Source: Shimia biformata (GTDB lineage: Bacteria; Pseudomonadota; Alphaproteobacteria; Rhodobacterales; Rhodobacteraceae). From it: 64,000 bases of DNA. Positions 1-8,866 of the stretch are shown piece after piece. The translations under genes were made by a program, and so were the position numbers. The DNA lies in the NCBI RefSeq assembly GCF_016888515.1, contig NZ_JAFEJK010000001.1, positions 682,001-746,000 on the forward strand. Reading direction: 5' to 3'. Positions within the stretch are counted from its first letter, which is position 1. Each line of letters starts with the position of its first letter. The notes beneath the pieces were generated by a model. That model worked only from the letters and a program-made list of their open reading frames with translations. It had not been told where the DNA came from and ran no database searches.

Positions 1-420
1 ATTCACACCGACTGGCGCGAACAGATCATGGAGGGCGCGAAGGGGTTGGATGTCAGCTTTTCCGCTCCGGTCACCGATCATGACGCCAGCGACGACTGCG
101 GCGTTGCCATCCTGGGCGCCGAAGACAACAAGTTCTGGCATGACCATAAAGGTGCCAAGATCAACGCGATCCGCACACGCAAGGGGATCGAGGATGCCGA
201 TGTCGTTGTGGTCCGGTTCGGTGAGAAATACCGCCAATGGAACGCGGCTTTCGACGCGGGCTATGCAGCTGCATTGGGCAAGTCGATCATCGTTCTGAGC
301 CTGCCTGAACATCAGCATGCGCTGAAAGAGGTGCATGCCGCGGCGCTTGCAGTGGCCGATGAACCCGGTCAGGTGGCCGAGATTCTGACCTATGTCCTTA
401 CCAGCGTGCTACCGGGCTGA
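1..420 (+). CDS. YtoQ family protein, 5'-truncated by the window edge
   Basis: The reading frame is already open at base 1, so the N-terminus is cut off; family members start about 8-9 residues earlier with a short beta strand. The visible 139 residues begin IHTDWREQIMEG and carry DHDASDDCGVAILG, FWHDHKGAKINAIRTR and FGEKYRQWNAAFDAGYAAAL, all characteristic of the YtoQ family, which is related to nucleoside 2-deoxyribosyltransferases. The glycine/alanine-rich segment after FDAG resembles the substrate pocket of that fold. The cellular role is not established. An internal ATG at base 28 exists, but residues upstream of it match the family, so it is not the start. Confidence 0.85.
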   Translation: MHTDWREQIMEGAKGLDVSFSAPVTDHDASDDCGVAILGAEDNKFWHDHKGAKINAIRTRKGIEDADVVVVRFGEKYRQWNAAFDAGYAAALGKSIIVLSLPEHQHALKEVHAAALAVADEPGQVAEILTYVLTSVLPG

Positions 421-609
421 ACCGGGGGCGCATCCGGCGGAAGTTGTACGAAAGCGAAGTCGCCACTCGTAGGGGGCTTGCGGCGCATGGGCCATTTTTC
501 CCCGTAAAAAATCCACCCTAACCCCCGGTTTGCAGTCTATAGATTTGAGCAGGGGCGCTTGATTGCGCCTGGAAACGGTCTTTGGGCCGCGAACAGGGAA
601 GGGAAAAAC

Positions 610-1044
610 ATGCTGAAGGAATTCAAGGATTTCATCGCCAAGGGCAATGTCATGGACATGGCGGTAGGGATCATCATCGGGGCGGCCTTCACCGCCATTG
701 TGAAATCAATGGTCGGTGACCTGATAAACCCGATTGTCGGGCTGTTTCTGGGCGGTGTCGATTTCACCAACCTTTATGTGGTCCTGGCTGGAGAGGTTGC
801 CGACGGCGCCAGCCTTGAGGCCGCGCGCGAGGCCGGGGCAGCGGTCTTTGCCTGGGGCGCGTTCGTCATGGCCGTGATCAACTTCCTGATCATCGCCTTC
901 GTGGTCTTCATGCTTGTGCGCTACGTCAACAAGGTCAAAGAGGCGGCCCAGAAGCAGGAAGAGGCCGCCGAGGTCGAAGAGGCGCCTGCAGGCCCGTCGG
1001 AACTGGATGTTCTGCTGGAAATCCGCGACTCGCTGAAAAAGTAA
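610..1044 (+). CDS. mscL: Large-conductance mechanosensitive channel MscL
   Basis: A pentameric inner-membrane channel that opens under membrane tension and protects the cell from osmotic downshock. The 144-residue length fits the family. The N-terminal amphipathic start [20 protein letters not shown], a first membrane helix at about residues 14-45 ([20 protein letters not shown]), a periplasmic loop, and a second helix at about 75-105 are all present, followed by a charged cytoplasmic tail ending [14 protein letters not shown]. The ATG at 610 is chosen because it gives the canonical N-terminus and has a GGGAAGGG purine stretch just upstream. The gene stands alone ahead of another mechanosensitive channel at 1135, so the two may share a role in osmotic protection. 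Confidence 0.96.
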   Translation: MLKEFKDFIAKGNVMDMAVGIIIGAAFTAIVKSMVGDLINPIVGLFLGGVDFTNLYVVLAGEVADGASLEAAREAGAAVFAWGAFVMAVINFLIIAFVVFMLVRYVNKVKEAAQKQEEAAEVEEAPAGPSELDVLLEIRDSLKK

Positions 1045-1134
1045 CCGTGCATCATGACGGAATGGGGCTTGCCGTTGGCGAGCCCCTTTTTATGTTGTGC
1101 GGCCAGGGAGGATGACTTTGGAAAAAGGTGCATT

Positions 1135-1941
1135 ATGGAACAGATGATGGAACAGGCCGGGTTTCTGGGGCCGCTATTGTTGAATTCGGTCAAGGCCGTG
1201 GTTGTCTTGATGGTGGGTTGGACCGTCGCGGGCATGATCAGCCGCGCATTGCGGCGACGTGTGAATGCCCGCCCCGAGATCGACGACACGATCGGTAATT
1301 TCGTGGCAAGCATGGCGCGCTGGGTCATTCTGGCGATCACCGGGATCGCGATACTTGGCCTTTTCGGGATCGAGGCGACGTCGCTTGTGGCCATGCTAGG
1401 CGCAGCAACGCTGGCGATCGGTCTCGCGTTGCAGGGAACGCTCAGTGATCTGGCCGCTGGATTTATGCTTATCCTGTTCCGGCCTTACAAGCTGGGACAA
1501 TTCGTCGATATCGGCGGCACTTCAGGCACGGTAAAGGACCTGAACCTGTTTGTGACCGAGCTTGTGACGCCGGACAACGTGCAGATCATCGTGCCAAATG
1601 GTCAGGCCTGGGGATCGATCATCGCCAACTTCAGCGCCCATGACACGCGTCGCGTCGACCTGGTCTTTGGCATCGATTATGGCGACGACGCTGAGAAGGC
1701 CAAGGCGATCATCCTGGGCGAGGCTAAAAAGGATGCTCGCGTTTTGGCCGACCCCGAGCCCTGGGTGCGGGTCACCAACTTGGGTGACAGCTCGGTCGAC
1801 CTGACCGCGCGGATCTGGTGTAACGCGGCTGATTTCTGGGAGTTGAAATTTGCCATGACCCAGGCAGTCAAGGAAGCTTTCGACAAGGACGGTATTTCGA
1901 TCCCCTATCCGCATTCGGTGGAAATCCACAAGGAAGGCTGA
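1135..1941 (+). CDS. MscS-family small-conductance mechanosensitive channel
   Basis: A 268-residue MscS-type channel, close to the size of the minimal E. coli MscS. Membrane helices lie at about residues 18-38, 60-82 and 88-120. The third carries the Gly/Ala-rich pore pattern (MLGAATLAIGLALQGTLSDL). The beta domain follows (FRPYKLGQFVDIGGTSGTVK, IIVPNGQAWGSIIANFS). The ATG at 1135 yields MEQMMEQAGF directly before the first helix. An in-frame extension upstream to 1054 adds an unlike segment with no ribosome site and is not favoured. It sits 90 bases after mscL and ends 18 bases before a strong terminator. Substrate selectivity cannot be read from sequence. Confidence 0.93.
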   Translation: MEQMMEQAGFLGPLLLNSVKAVVVLMVGWTVAGMISRALRRRVNARPEIDDTIGNFVASMARWVILAITGIAILGLFGIEATSLVAMLGAATLAIGLALQGTLSDLAAGFMLILFRPYKLGQFVDIGGTSGTVKDLNLFVTELVTPDNVQIIVPNGQAWGSIIANFSAHDTRRVDLVFGIDYGDDAEKAKAIILGEAKKDARVLADPEPWVRVTNLGDSSVDLTARIWCNAADFWELKFAMTQAVKEAFDKDGISIPYPHSVEIHKEG

Positions 1942-1959
1942 CGTGTTTTCCCGAGAACC

Positions 1960-1991
1960 AAAAAGGGCGGCCCCGCAAGGCCGCCCTTTTT
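1960..1991. terminator. Bidirectional rho-independent terminator between the MscS gene and ald
   Basis: A perfect 13-bp inverted repeat, AAAAAGGGCGGCC / GGCCGCCCTTTTT, with a 6-base loop CCGCAA. The A and T tracts flank the GC stem, so it can terminate transcripts arriving from both sides. That fits the convergent arrangement of the MscS-type gene (+) and ald (-). Confidence 0.92.
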
Positions 1992-1995
1992 CGTT

Positions 1996-3114
<1,119 letters not shown>

Positions 3115-3134
3115 TTGGGTCTCTCCCTGAGTAC

Positions 3135-3148
3135 ATTTGTTTTCAAAT
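3135..3148. promoter_or_regulatory. AT-rich dyad in the ald/lrp intergenic region, ald-proximal
   Basis: The inverted repeat ATTTG-TTTT-CAAAT lies 21 bases upstream of the ald start. It resembles in composition the longer palindrome at 3188, and Lrp/AsnC regulators commonly bind several degenerate AT-rich dyads in phase. Assignment as an operator is inference. Confidence 0.4.
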
Positions 3149-3187
3149 ATGAGGCACGACGTGTGGAATTTGCTTGTTTTTTGAGCG

Positions 3188-3205
3188 GTTTGAAAACTTT
3201 CAAAC
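3188..3205. promoter_or_regulatory. Palindromic candidate operator for the Lrp/AsnC regulator
   Basis: A perfect 8-bp inverted repeat GTTTGAAA-AC-TTTCAAAC in the 140-base divergent region between ald and the Lrp/AsnC gene. A related imperfect dyad lies about 50 bases closer to ald. Position and symmetry fit an operator used for autoregulation and control of ald. Binding itself is inferred. Confidence 0.6.
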
Positions 3206-3254
3206 GGAAGAATCTTCGAATACTGTCAAAGACTACGCAAGAAATGGGTGTCAA

Positions 3255-3713
3255 ATGTCTCTTGATCAAACGGATCGTCGGATTTTGAGAGTGTTGCAAA
3301 AGACCGGGCGGATCTCGAATGCAGACCTGAGCGAGGCGGTGAACCTGTCAGCGTCGGCATGTCACCGGCGGGTGCAGCGGCTTGAGGCGGACGGCTATAT
3401 CCGCGATTACGTCGCGCTTCTGGATGCCCGCAAGTTGAACGTGCCGACAACCGTTTTTGTTGAGATCACACTCAGCGGGCAGGCGGATGAGGTGCTGGAC
3501 GCCTTCGAAAAGGCGGTCAGCCGCATACCTGACGTGCTGGAGTGTCACCTTATGGCGGGGACAGCGGATTATCTTCTGAAGGTGGTGGCCGAGAACACCG
3601 ACGATTTCGCCCGCATTCACCGGCAATACCTGGCGCGTTTGCCGGGCGTTGCACAGATGCAGTCGTCCTTTGCACTTCGCACCGTGTTCAAGACAACCGC
3701 GCTGCCGGTCTGA
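3255..3713 (+). CDS. Lrp/AsnC family transcriptional regulator
   Basis: A 152-residue feast/famine regulator. The N-terminal winged helix-turn-helix covers about residues 4-60 (LDQTDRRILRVLQKTGRISN, LSASACHRRVQRLEADGYI). The C-terminal effector-binding RAM/ActR domain covers about 70-150 (VFVEITL, CHLMAGTADYLLKVV, ALRTVFKT). The ATG at 3255 gives the standard N-terminus MSLDQTDRRIL. A longer in-frame reading from 3174 would run through the palindrome at 3188 and is rejected. Divergence from ald suggests it is the AldR/BkdR-like activator or repressor of alanine catabolism. The effector, probably alanine or a branched-chain amino acid, is not visible. Confidence 0.92.
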   Translation: MSLDQTDRRILRVLQKTGRISNADLSEAVNLSASACHRRVQRLEADGYIRDYVALLDARKLNVPTTVFVEITLSGQADEVLDAFEKAVSRIPDVLECHLMAGTADYLLKVVAENTDDFARIHRQYLARLPGVAQMQSSFALRTVFKTTALPV

Positions 3714-3775
3714 GATCGCCTGTCACAAATCCATGGGCTGTTTCGTCTTTAGGGAAACAACCGTGGAGAAAACAG

Positions 3776-4165
3776 ATGACAAGGACAATGCTTTGGGGGC
3801 TGGGCGGCTATTTCCTGGCCAGCGGGGTTTTTATGTGGGTGGCGCCGCAGCTTTGGTACGACACCGTGCCGGGCGTGAAGCAAACCGGCGGCTTCAATGC
3901 GCATTTCATTGCCGATGTTGCCCTTTCCTTTGGCGTTTCAGCTGTGGCCATCGGGGTGGCTGCGCAGAGCGGTGACCGTCGACTCGCACTTTTTGGCATC
4001 GCATTTCCGGCGTGCCATGCGGTCTTTCATCTTTGGATCTGGATTGCCCATCGCGGCATGGCGGCCGATCAGGTGGCGCTGGTCAACCTAATGGGTATTC
4101 AGTTGCCCGGATGGATTGGTTTGGCGGCGGCGTTGAAACTGGGAAATAGGGGGGCTGCAGCATGA
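3776..4165 (+). CDS. Small integral membrane protein of the ECF41 module
   Basis: A 129-residue protein with four predicted membrane helices, at about residues 5-22 (WGLGGYFLASGVFMWVA), 44-62, 70-92 and 104-122. Helix 3 contains a histidine-rich face (CHAVFHLWIWIAHRG). I do not recognise a named family with certainty. The ATG at 3776 follows GTGGAGAAAACAG and removes an unlike upstream extension. Its stop overlaps the next start (ATGA at 4162), which indicates translational coupling with the CxxC protein and the sigma factor that follow. It may be a target or sensor partner of that sigma factor; this is inference. Confidence 0.7.
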   Translation: MTRTMLWGLGGYFLASGVFMWVAPQLWYDTVPGVKQTGGFNAHFIADVALSFGVSAVAIGVAAQSGDRRLALFGIAFPACHAVFHLWIWIAHRGMAADQVALVNLMGIQLPGWIGLAAALKLGNRGAAA

Positions 4166-4698
4166 TACGGATGATGCTTCACGCCGGGGCGCGCGCATTT
4201 GGCAAACGCTATGACTACAACGTCAACTATATGCACAGCGTTATTGACGTCTCGACCGGGGCGGGCATGGCACTGACTCTGTTGCCGCTGGTCACCCAGT
4301 ACAAGGGGCCGAAATCGGCGCGGGCTGTCTGGGCCGGGGCGCTTCTGGCGTCAACTCTGGACGGGGATTGCGGGCCTTGTGCCCAATTGGTGGTCGACAT
4401 CGCGGTGGGGCAGGGCGTCGATGGTCAGGCGCTTCTTGCTGCGATCGAGGGGCGGTTGGATGAGGCAGGCGATGTCGGGCTTGGGGTCCGGTTTGCACAA
4501 GCTGCGATTTCGCGTTCTTATGAGCCCAACCCGTTCGCTGATACCATCAAGACGCGGTTCGGGGACAAGGCACTTGTGGCGGCCAGCTTCGCTGCCGCAT
4601 CCGGGCGGTTCTATCCCGTGTTCAAACGCGGGTTGGGTGAAGGACATGCGTGCCAGCGGATCGAGGTGAACGGACATGTCGGCAAGGTCGTGTTGTAA
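4162..4698 (+). CDS. Carboxymuconolactone decarboxylase/AhpD-like protein, ECF41 partner
   Basis: A 178-residue, mainly alpha-helical protein with a central GDCGPCAQL (Cys70, Cys73), placed like the CxxC active site of AhpD-type carboxymuconolactone decarboxylase proteins. The histidine usually four residues after the second cysteine in AhpD appears to be valine (Val77), so peroxidase activity should not be assumed. It overlaps the preceding gene by 4 bases, and its stop is immediately followed by the ATG of an ECF41 sigma factor. ECF41 factors are known to be encoded beside carboxymuconolactone decarboxylases, oxidoreductases or epimerases, and that context drives this call. Alternative: an uncharacterised thiol protein. 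Confidence 0.62.
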   Translation: MIRMMLHAGARAFGKRYDYNVNYMHSVIDVSTGAGMALTLLPLVTQYKGPKSARAVWAGALLASTLDGDCGPCAQLVVDIAVGQGVDGQALLAAIEGRLDEAGDVGLGVRFAQAAISRSYEPNPFADTIKTRFGDKALVAASFAAASGRFYPVFKRGLGEGHACQRIEVNGHVGKVVL

Positions 4699-5571
4699 AT
4701 GAAGGACCAGGTCGAACTGTTCGAGGCCGAACGCCCCGCGCTCTTGTCGATTTCCTACCGTATGCTGGGGGAACGCAGCGCAGCCGAGGATGTCGTGCAG
4801 GAAGTGTGGTTGCGTTTCGCGGGGCAGGCCGCAGTGGAAAACCCCCGCGCCTGGTTGCGTCGGGTGGCCACCAATATCGCCATCGATACGCTGCGTTCGG
4901 CCCGAAATCGCCGCGAAACCTATGTCGGCCCGTGGTTGCCAGAGCCTCTGATCCACACGGACGGATCGCCCGTCGAAGCCGGGTTTGAACTTGCACAGGA
5001 ATGCGAATTGGCGCTGCTGTGGGCGATGGAGCGTCTGGCCCCGGTCGAACGCGCGGCCTTTGTCCTGCGCGAGGCTTTCGATGCTGACTATGCCGAGATT
5101 GCGGCAATGCTGGACCGGTCCGAGGCCGGTTGCCGACAGTTGGTGAGCCGCGCCCACAAGCGCCTTCATGCTGAAGGTCCGCGTTTCGACGTATCCCGGG
5201 ACGAAGCCGCCGCTGCACTCGAACGGTTCTTTCATGCGGCGATGCAGGACCACCAAGCCGCACTGGAAATGCTGGCGCAGGATGCAATGGCAATCTCGGA
5301 CGGCGGCGGCAAGGTGTCGGCGGCACTGCGGGTACTGCAGGGGCCAGAGGAGATCATGCAGGTCTTGCGCGCCGTTCTGGAAAGGGAAAGCCGGGTAGGA
5401 GGGGTAACTTTCGATTGGATCCGCGCCAATACCACCCCCGCACTCGCGCAATACAAACATGGCGTACTTGAAAGTGTTATTGCGGTCGTTCCCGATCGGC
5501 ACGGGCGGGTCGGCTGGATTTACATCATGCGCAACCCGGAAAAGCTGAGGCCGCAGACAGGGGTTGATTGA
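4699..5571 (+). CDS. ECF41-type RNA polymerase sigma factor with SnoaL-like C-terminal extension
   Basis: A 290-residue extracytoplasmic-function sigma factor. Region 2 lies at about residues 5-75 (LLSISYRMLGERSAAEDVVQ, WLRRVATNIAIDTLRSAR) and region 4 at about 105-160 (LAPVERAAFVLREAFDADYA). A WLPEPL motif in the linker (79-84), DGGGK (201-205) and a C-terminal NPEKL (279-283) identify group ECF41, whose fused NTF2/SnoaL-like domain replaces a separate anti-sigma factor. No anti-sigma gene is adjacent, as expected. The start ATG abuts the previous TAA. ECF41 factors usually drive only their own partner gene, so the target here is probably the 3776-4698 operon. The inducing signal is unknown. 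Confidence 0.92.
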   Translation: MKDQVELFEAERPALLSISYRMLGERSAAEDVVQEVWLRFAGQAAVENPRAWLRRVATNIAIDTLRSARNRRETYVGPWLPEPLIHTDGSPVEAGFELAQECELALLWAMERLAPVERAAFVLREAFDADYAEIAAMLDRSEAGCRQLVSRAHKRLHAEGPRFDVSRDEAAAALERFFHAAMQDHQAALEMLAQDAMAISDGGGKVSAALRVLQGPEEIMQVLRAVLERESRVGGVTFDWIRANTTPALAQYKHGVLESVIAVVPDRHGRVGWIYIMRNPEKLRPQTGVD

Positions 5572-5619
5572 CAAACCGTCGCCTGCGCCGTCTTCTCGGC
5601 CGGACGTGGGAGAGTGTGT

Positions 5620-7203
5620 ATGGACTGGGACCATATTGTCGTCGGCGCAGGCAGCGCCGGTTCGGTGATCGCAAGCAGGCTGGCACGGGCCGGGCGCAAG
5701 GTGCTGCTGCTGGAGGCGGGCGGTCGTGATAGCTATCACTGGATTCATATCCCGATGGGCTATCTCTACTGCATCAACAACCCGCGCACGGACTGGATGT
5801 ATCGCACTGCAGAAGAGGATGGACTGAACGGTCGCTCGCTCATCTATCCGCGAGGCAAGGTGTTGGGGGGATGTTCGTCGATCAACGGAATGCTGTACCT
5901 GCGCGGGCAGGCTGCGGATTACGATGGCTGGCGGCAGATGGGCTGCATCGGCTGGGGCTGGGACGATGTGTTGCCCCTGTTCAAACGGTCCGAGGATTAC
6001 GTCGAGGGGCCGTCCGAGATGCATGGCGCGGGCGGCGAGTGGCGTGTGGACAACCAGCGCCTGCACTGGGACGTGCTGGACGACTGGATTGCCGCCGCTG
6101 AAGCCTGGGGGCTGGCACGAACCGATGATTTCAACACCGGCAACAACGAAGGTGTCGGCTATTTCCGCGTCAACCAGCGGCGCGGTTGGCGACTGAACAC
6201 AGCGCGTGCTTTTCTTGAACCCGCGCGCAATTATGCGCTGAAGATCGAGACCAACGCCATGACCCGGCGTTTGCTGATTGAAGATGGCAAAGTCGTGGGA
6301 GTTGAATACGAAAAGAATGGCGCGGTCAGACAGGCGCGGTGCGGCGGCGATGTGATCCTGTCGGCTGGTGCCATCGGCTCGGTGCAGGTATTGCAACTTT
6401 CGGGGCTTGGCCCGGCGGCGCATCTGCAAAGTCACGGGATTGCGGTCGAACGCGACATCCCCGGAGTCGGTGCAAACCTTCAGGATCATCTGCAACTGCG
6501 CTGCGCATGGCGTCTGACCGGGGCCAAGACGCTGAACACGATGGCAAACTCATGGTTGGGCAAGGCGAAGATCGGGCTTGAATACATGGCCACGCGATCT
6601 GGCCCGATGTCGATGGCGCCGTCACAATTGGGAGCGTTTTCCAAATCTCGCCCCGATCTTGAGACGCCGGATCTGGAATACCATGTTCAACCCCTGTCGC
6701 TTGAGGCCTTTGGCCAGCCGCTGCACGATTTCCCGGCAATGACCGCCAGCGTCTGCAACCTGCGCCCCGAAAGCCGTGGCCATGTGAGGATCACCTCGCC
6801 TCATGCCAAGGATGCGCCGGAGATTGCACCCAACTACCTGTCGACGGAAGGGGACCGAGCCGTGGCCATCGCCGCGATCCGGCAGGTGCGCGCGATCATG
6901 GCGCAGGCACCTCTGGCCAAATATGACCCGCAAGAGATCAAGCCCGGTCTGTCCGCCCAGAGCGATGCTGAACTGGTGCGCGCAGCAGGCGACGTGGGGA
7001 CGACGATCTTTCACCCGGTTGGCACGGTGCGCATGGGCGCGGACGAGGCCGCGCCGCTGGACCCGCACCTTCGGCTGCGCGGGGTTGGCGGGCTTCGGGT
7101 TGTCGATGCCTCGGTCATGCCGACCATTACCAGCGGCAATACCAACTCTCCCACGATCATGATCGCCGAGAAAGCCAGCGACTTGGTGCTGGGGGCCGCG
7201 TGA
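5620..7203 (+). CDS. GMC family FAD-dependent oxidoreductase (choline/alcohol dehydrogenase type)
   Basis: A 527-residue glucose-methanol-choline oxidoreductase. It shows the N-terminal FAD motif VVGAGSAGSVIASRLARAG (residues 7-25), the GMC signature around YPRGKVLGGCSSINGMLYLR, a second signature near SAGAIGSVQVLQLSGLG, and the C-terminal active-site region FHPVGTVRMG followed by NTNSPTIMIAEKASDLV. Members oxidise alcohols such as choline or long-chain alcohols; the substrate cannot be read here. The ATG at 5620 is preferred over a GTG two codons upstream because MDWDHIVVGAG is the usual N-terminus. The stop overlaps the next gene's start, so the pair is probably co-transcribed. Confidence 0.9.
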   Translation: MDWDHIVVGAGSAGSVIASRLARAGRKVLLLEAGGRDSYHWIHIPMGYLYCINNPRTDWMYRTAEEDGLNGRSLIYPRGKVLGGCSSINGMLYLRGQAADYDGWRQMGCIGWGWDDVLPLFKRSEDYVEGPSEMHGAGGEWRVDNQRLHWDVLDDWIAAAEAWGLARTDDFNTGNNEGVGYFRVNQRRGWRLNTARAFLEPARNYALKIETNAMTRRLLIEDGKVVGVEYEKNGAVRQARCGGDVILSAGAIGSVQVLQLSGLGPAAHLQSHGIAVERDIPGVGANLQDHLQLRCAWRLTGAKTLNTMANSWLGKAKIGLEYMATRSGPMSMAPSQLGAFSKSRPDLETPDLEYHVQPLSLEAFGQPLHDFPAMTASVCNLRPESRGHVRITSPHAKDAPEIAPNYLSTEGDRAVAIAAIRQVRAIMAQAPLAKYDPQEIKPGLSAQSDAELVRAAGDVGTTIFHPVGTVRMGADEAAPLDPHLRLRGVGGLRVVDASVMPTITSGNTNSPTIMIAEKASDLVLGAA

Positions 7204-7790
7204 TGCCAAGCTGCGCCATCGTTTACTTTTCCGCGGCCGGTCACACGCGTCTGATGGCGGACATTCTTGGCAAGGAATTGGCGGAACAGGGTATCGAAGT
7301 GTCCCTCCTTGATGTCGAGACCATGGCGCCCGAAGACTGGGATTGCCTGCGCGGAGTGGACGGAATGCTGTGGGGGTCCCCCACCTACATGGGGGGTGTC
7401 GCGGCGCAGTTCAAAACCTTCATGGATGAGAGCGCCTTGCCGTGGGAGCATCGCCATTGGGCCGACAAGCTGGCAGGCGGCTTCACGGTGGCGATCCATC
7501 CGGCGGGCGACAAGCTGGCGACACTGCAACAGATGTCGATCCTCGCGGCGCAACACGGCATGCTGTGGGTTGGACAAGAGGTCGTCGGAGCGCCCGTGGT
7601 GCCCGAAAATGCTGGGCTGAACGTCAATGGTGTCTGGCTGGGGCTGGATGCGGTCGGAATTGACGATGCGACCCTGGTCGCAGAGGGGGACCGCGCCACG
7701 GCCCGCGCCTTCGCCCGACGATTCGCCGCCGCGCTGAAACGTTGGGGGGCAAATCCTGCGATTGGTGCGGGAAACAGTCCACCGAAATGA
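7203..7790 (+). CDS. Flavodoxin/NAD(P)H-dependent oxidoreductase family protein
   Basis: A 195-residue flavodoxin-fold protein. The N-terminal FMN phosphate loop is IVYFSAAGHTRLMADILG (about residues 6-23). WGSPTYMGGVAAQFKTFMDE (about 59-78) and HPAGDKLATLQQMSILAAQH further on are typical of WrbA-like and NADPH-dependent FMN reductase proteins. It likely binds FMN and reduces quinones or flavin. The ATG at 7203 overlaps the TGA of the GMC oxidoreductase (TGATG), indicating translational coupling and possibly an electron-acceptor link between the two. A GTG one codon upstream is an alternative start. Confidence 0.82.
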   Translation: MPSCAIVYFSAAGHTRLMADILGKELAEQGIEVSLLDVETMAPEDWDCLRGVDGMLWGSPTYMGGVAAQFKTFMDESALPWEHRHWADKLAGGFTVAIHPAGDKLATLQQMSILAAQHGMLWVGQEVVGAPVVPENAGLNVNGVWLGLDAVGIDDATLVAEGDRATARAFARRFAAALKRWGANPAIGAGNSPPK

Positions 7791-7793
7791 CAA

Positions 7794-7818
7794 ACCCCCG
7801 CGGCGGGGCCACGGGGGT
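7794..7818. terminator. Possible weak terminator between convergent flavodoxin gene and rpsU
   Basis: The 7-bp stem ACCCCCG / CGGGGGT flanks an 11-base GC-rich loop, between two convergent genes. Only short, imperfect T runs follow on either strand, so intrinsic termination is plausible but not convincing. Confidence 0.4.
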
Positions 7819-7856
7819 CGTCAAAACTTTGGTGTCCAAAGCTGGAAAATCGGCTC

Positions 7857-8063
7857 TTAGAGCAGACCTTCGCGCTGGGCTTTCTTGCGTGCCAGTTTAC
7901 GGGCACGGCGGATCGCTTCAGCTTTCTCGCGCGCTTTTTTCTCGGACGGCTTCTCGAAATGTTGCTTGAGCTTCATCTCGCGGAAGACACCTTCACGCTG
8001 CAGCTTTTTCTTCAGGGCACGAAGCGCCTGATCGACGTTGTTGTCGCGAACACTAACCTGCAT
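7857..8063 (-). CDS. rpsU: 30S ribosomal protein bS21
   Basis: A 68-residue, very basic protein of the small ribosomal subunit that contacts the 3' end of 16S rRNA and aids initiation. The N-terminal [20 protein letters not shown], the central [19 protein letters not shown] and the arginine/lysine-rich tail [17 protein letters not shown] match alphaproteobacterial bS21 over the full length. It is a single-gene unit on the minus strand, divergent from the COQ9-family gene at 8171. Confidence 0.97.
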   Translation of the reverse strand: MQVSVRDNNVDQALRALKKKLQREGVFREMKLKQHFEKPSEKKAREKAEAIRRARKLARKKAQREGLL

Positions 8064-8170
8064 GTGGTTTTCACCACCTTTCTAAGTTGAGTTGCAAGGA
8101 TTTGCAGGAAGCCGCCATATAGCAACTCGGGTTTGCTTTGTCTAGTATGGGCCCAACGCAGGAGAATACC

Positions 8171-8857
8171 ATGTCAGTGACCACAGATTCCGCCCTGTCC
8201 GACCAGCTTCTGGACGCCGCCCTGTTGCATGTGCCCTTTGATGGCTGGAGCGATGCCAGCTTTGACGCGGCCATCGCCGATTGCGGGGTGAAGCCTGATT
8301 TGGCGCGCGCCATGTTTCCGCGCGGAGCGGTGGACCTGGCGATCGCCTTTCACCGGCGCGGGGACGACCAGATGGCGGCACGACTCGCGGCGGCTGACCT
8401 GGCCGACATGCGCTTTCGCGACCGGATCGCGGCCGGGGTACGGTTCCGGCTTGAGGTCTGCGACGACAAGGAAGTCGTGCGCCGTGGCACCACGCTGTTT
8501 GCCCTGCCGCAATATGCCGGCACAGGCGCGCGCCTGATTTGGGAAACCTGTGACCGGATCTGGACCACGCTGGGCGACACGTCGCGCGATGTGAACTGGT
8601 ACACCAAGCGCGCCACCCTCAGCGCGGTCTATGGCTCGACCGTCCTTTATTGGCTGGGCGACGACAGCGAGGGACACGCCGCGACATGGGCTTTTCTGGA
8701 CCGGCGCATCGACAACGTCATGCAGTTCGAGAAGGTGAAGGGCCAGTTCAACGGATCACCGTTGGGCAAGGCACTGGCCGCGCCGTTTTCACTTCTCGGC
8801 GGACTGCGCGCCCCTGACGGGCTGAATGATCTGCCCGGACGCAATACCAACCGATAG
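8171..8857 (+). CDS. COQ9 family protein (ubiquinone biosynthesis accessory)
   Basis: A 228-residue COQ9-family protein. In eukaryotes COQ9 is a lipid-binding partner of the hydroxylase COQ7, and alphaproteobacterial members are thought to act similarly in ubiquinone synthesis. It shows the TetR-like N-terminal half (LLDAALLHVPFDGWSDASFD, DLARAMFPRGAVDLAIAFH) and the conserved C-terminal part (DVNWYTKRATLSAVYGSTVL, WAFLDRRIDNVMQFEK). The ATG at 8171 has GGAGAATACC just upstream; an in-frame extension to 8138 would run into the rpsU promoter side. The presence of ubiB and ubiE at 15633-17914 supports the ubiquinone assignment. Confidence 0.9.
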   Translation: MSVTTDSALSDQLLDAALLHVPFDGWSDASFDAAIADCGVKPDLARAMFPRGAVDLAIAFHRRGDDQMAARLAAADLADMRFRDRIAAGVRFRLEVCDDKEVVRRGTTLFALPQYAGTGARLIWETCDRIWTTLGDTSRDVNWYTKRATLSAVYGSTVLYWLGDDSEGHAATWAFLDRRIDNVMQFEKVKGQFNGSPLGKALAAPFSLLGGLRAPDGLNDLPGRNTNR

Positions 8858-8866
8858 GACCGACAA

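Noticed and set aside
4351-6495. A 714-codon open frame on the minus strand opposite the ECF41 sigma factor and GMC oxidoreductase
   Set aside because: Composition is rich in His, Pro and Arg with no recognisable domain, and it lies opposite two well-supported genes. Long antisense frames are common in high-GC DNA.
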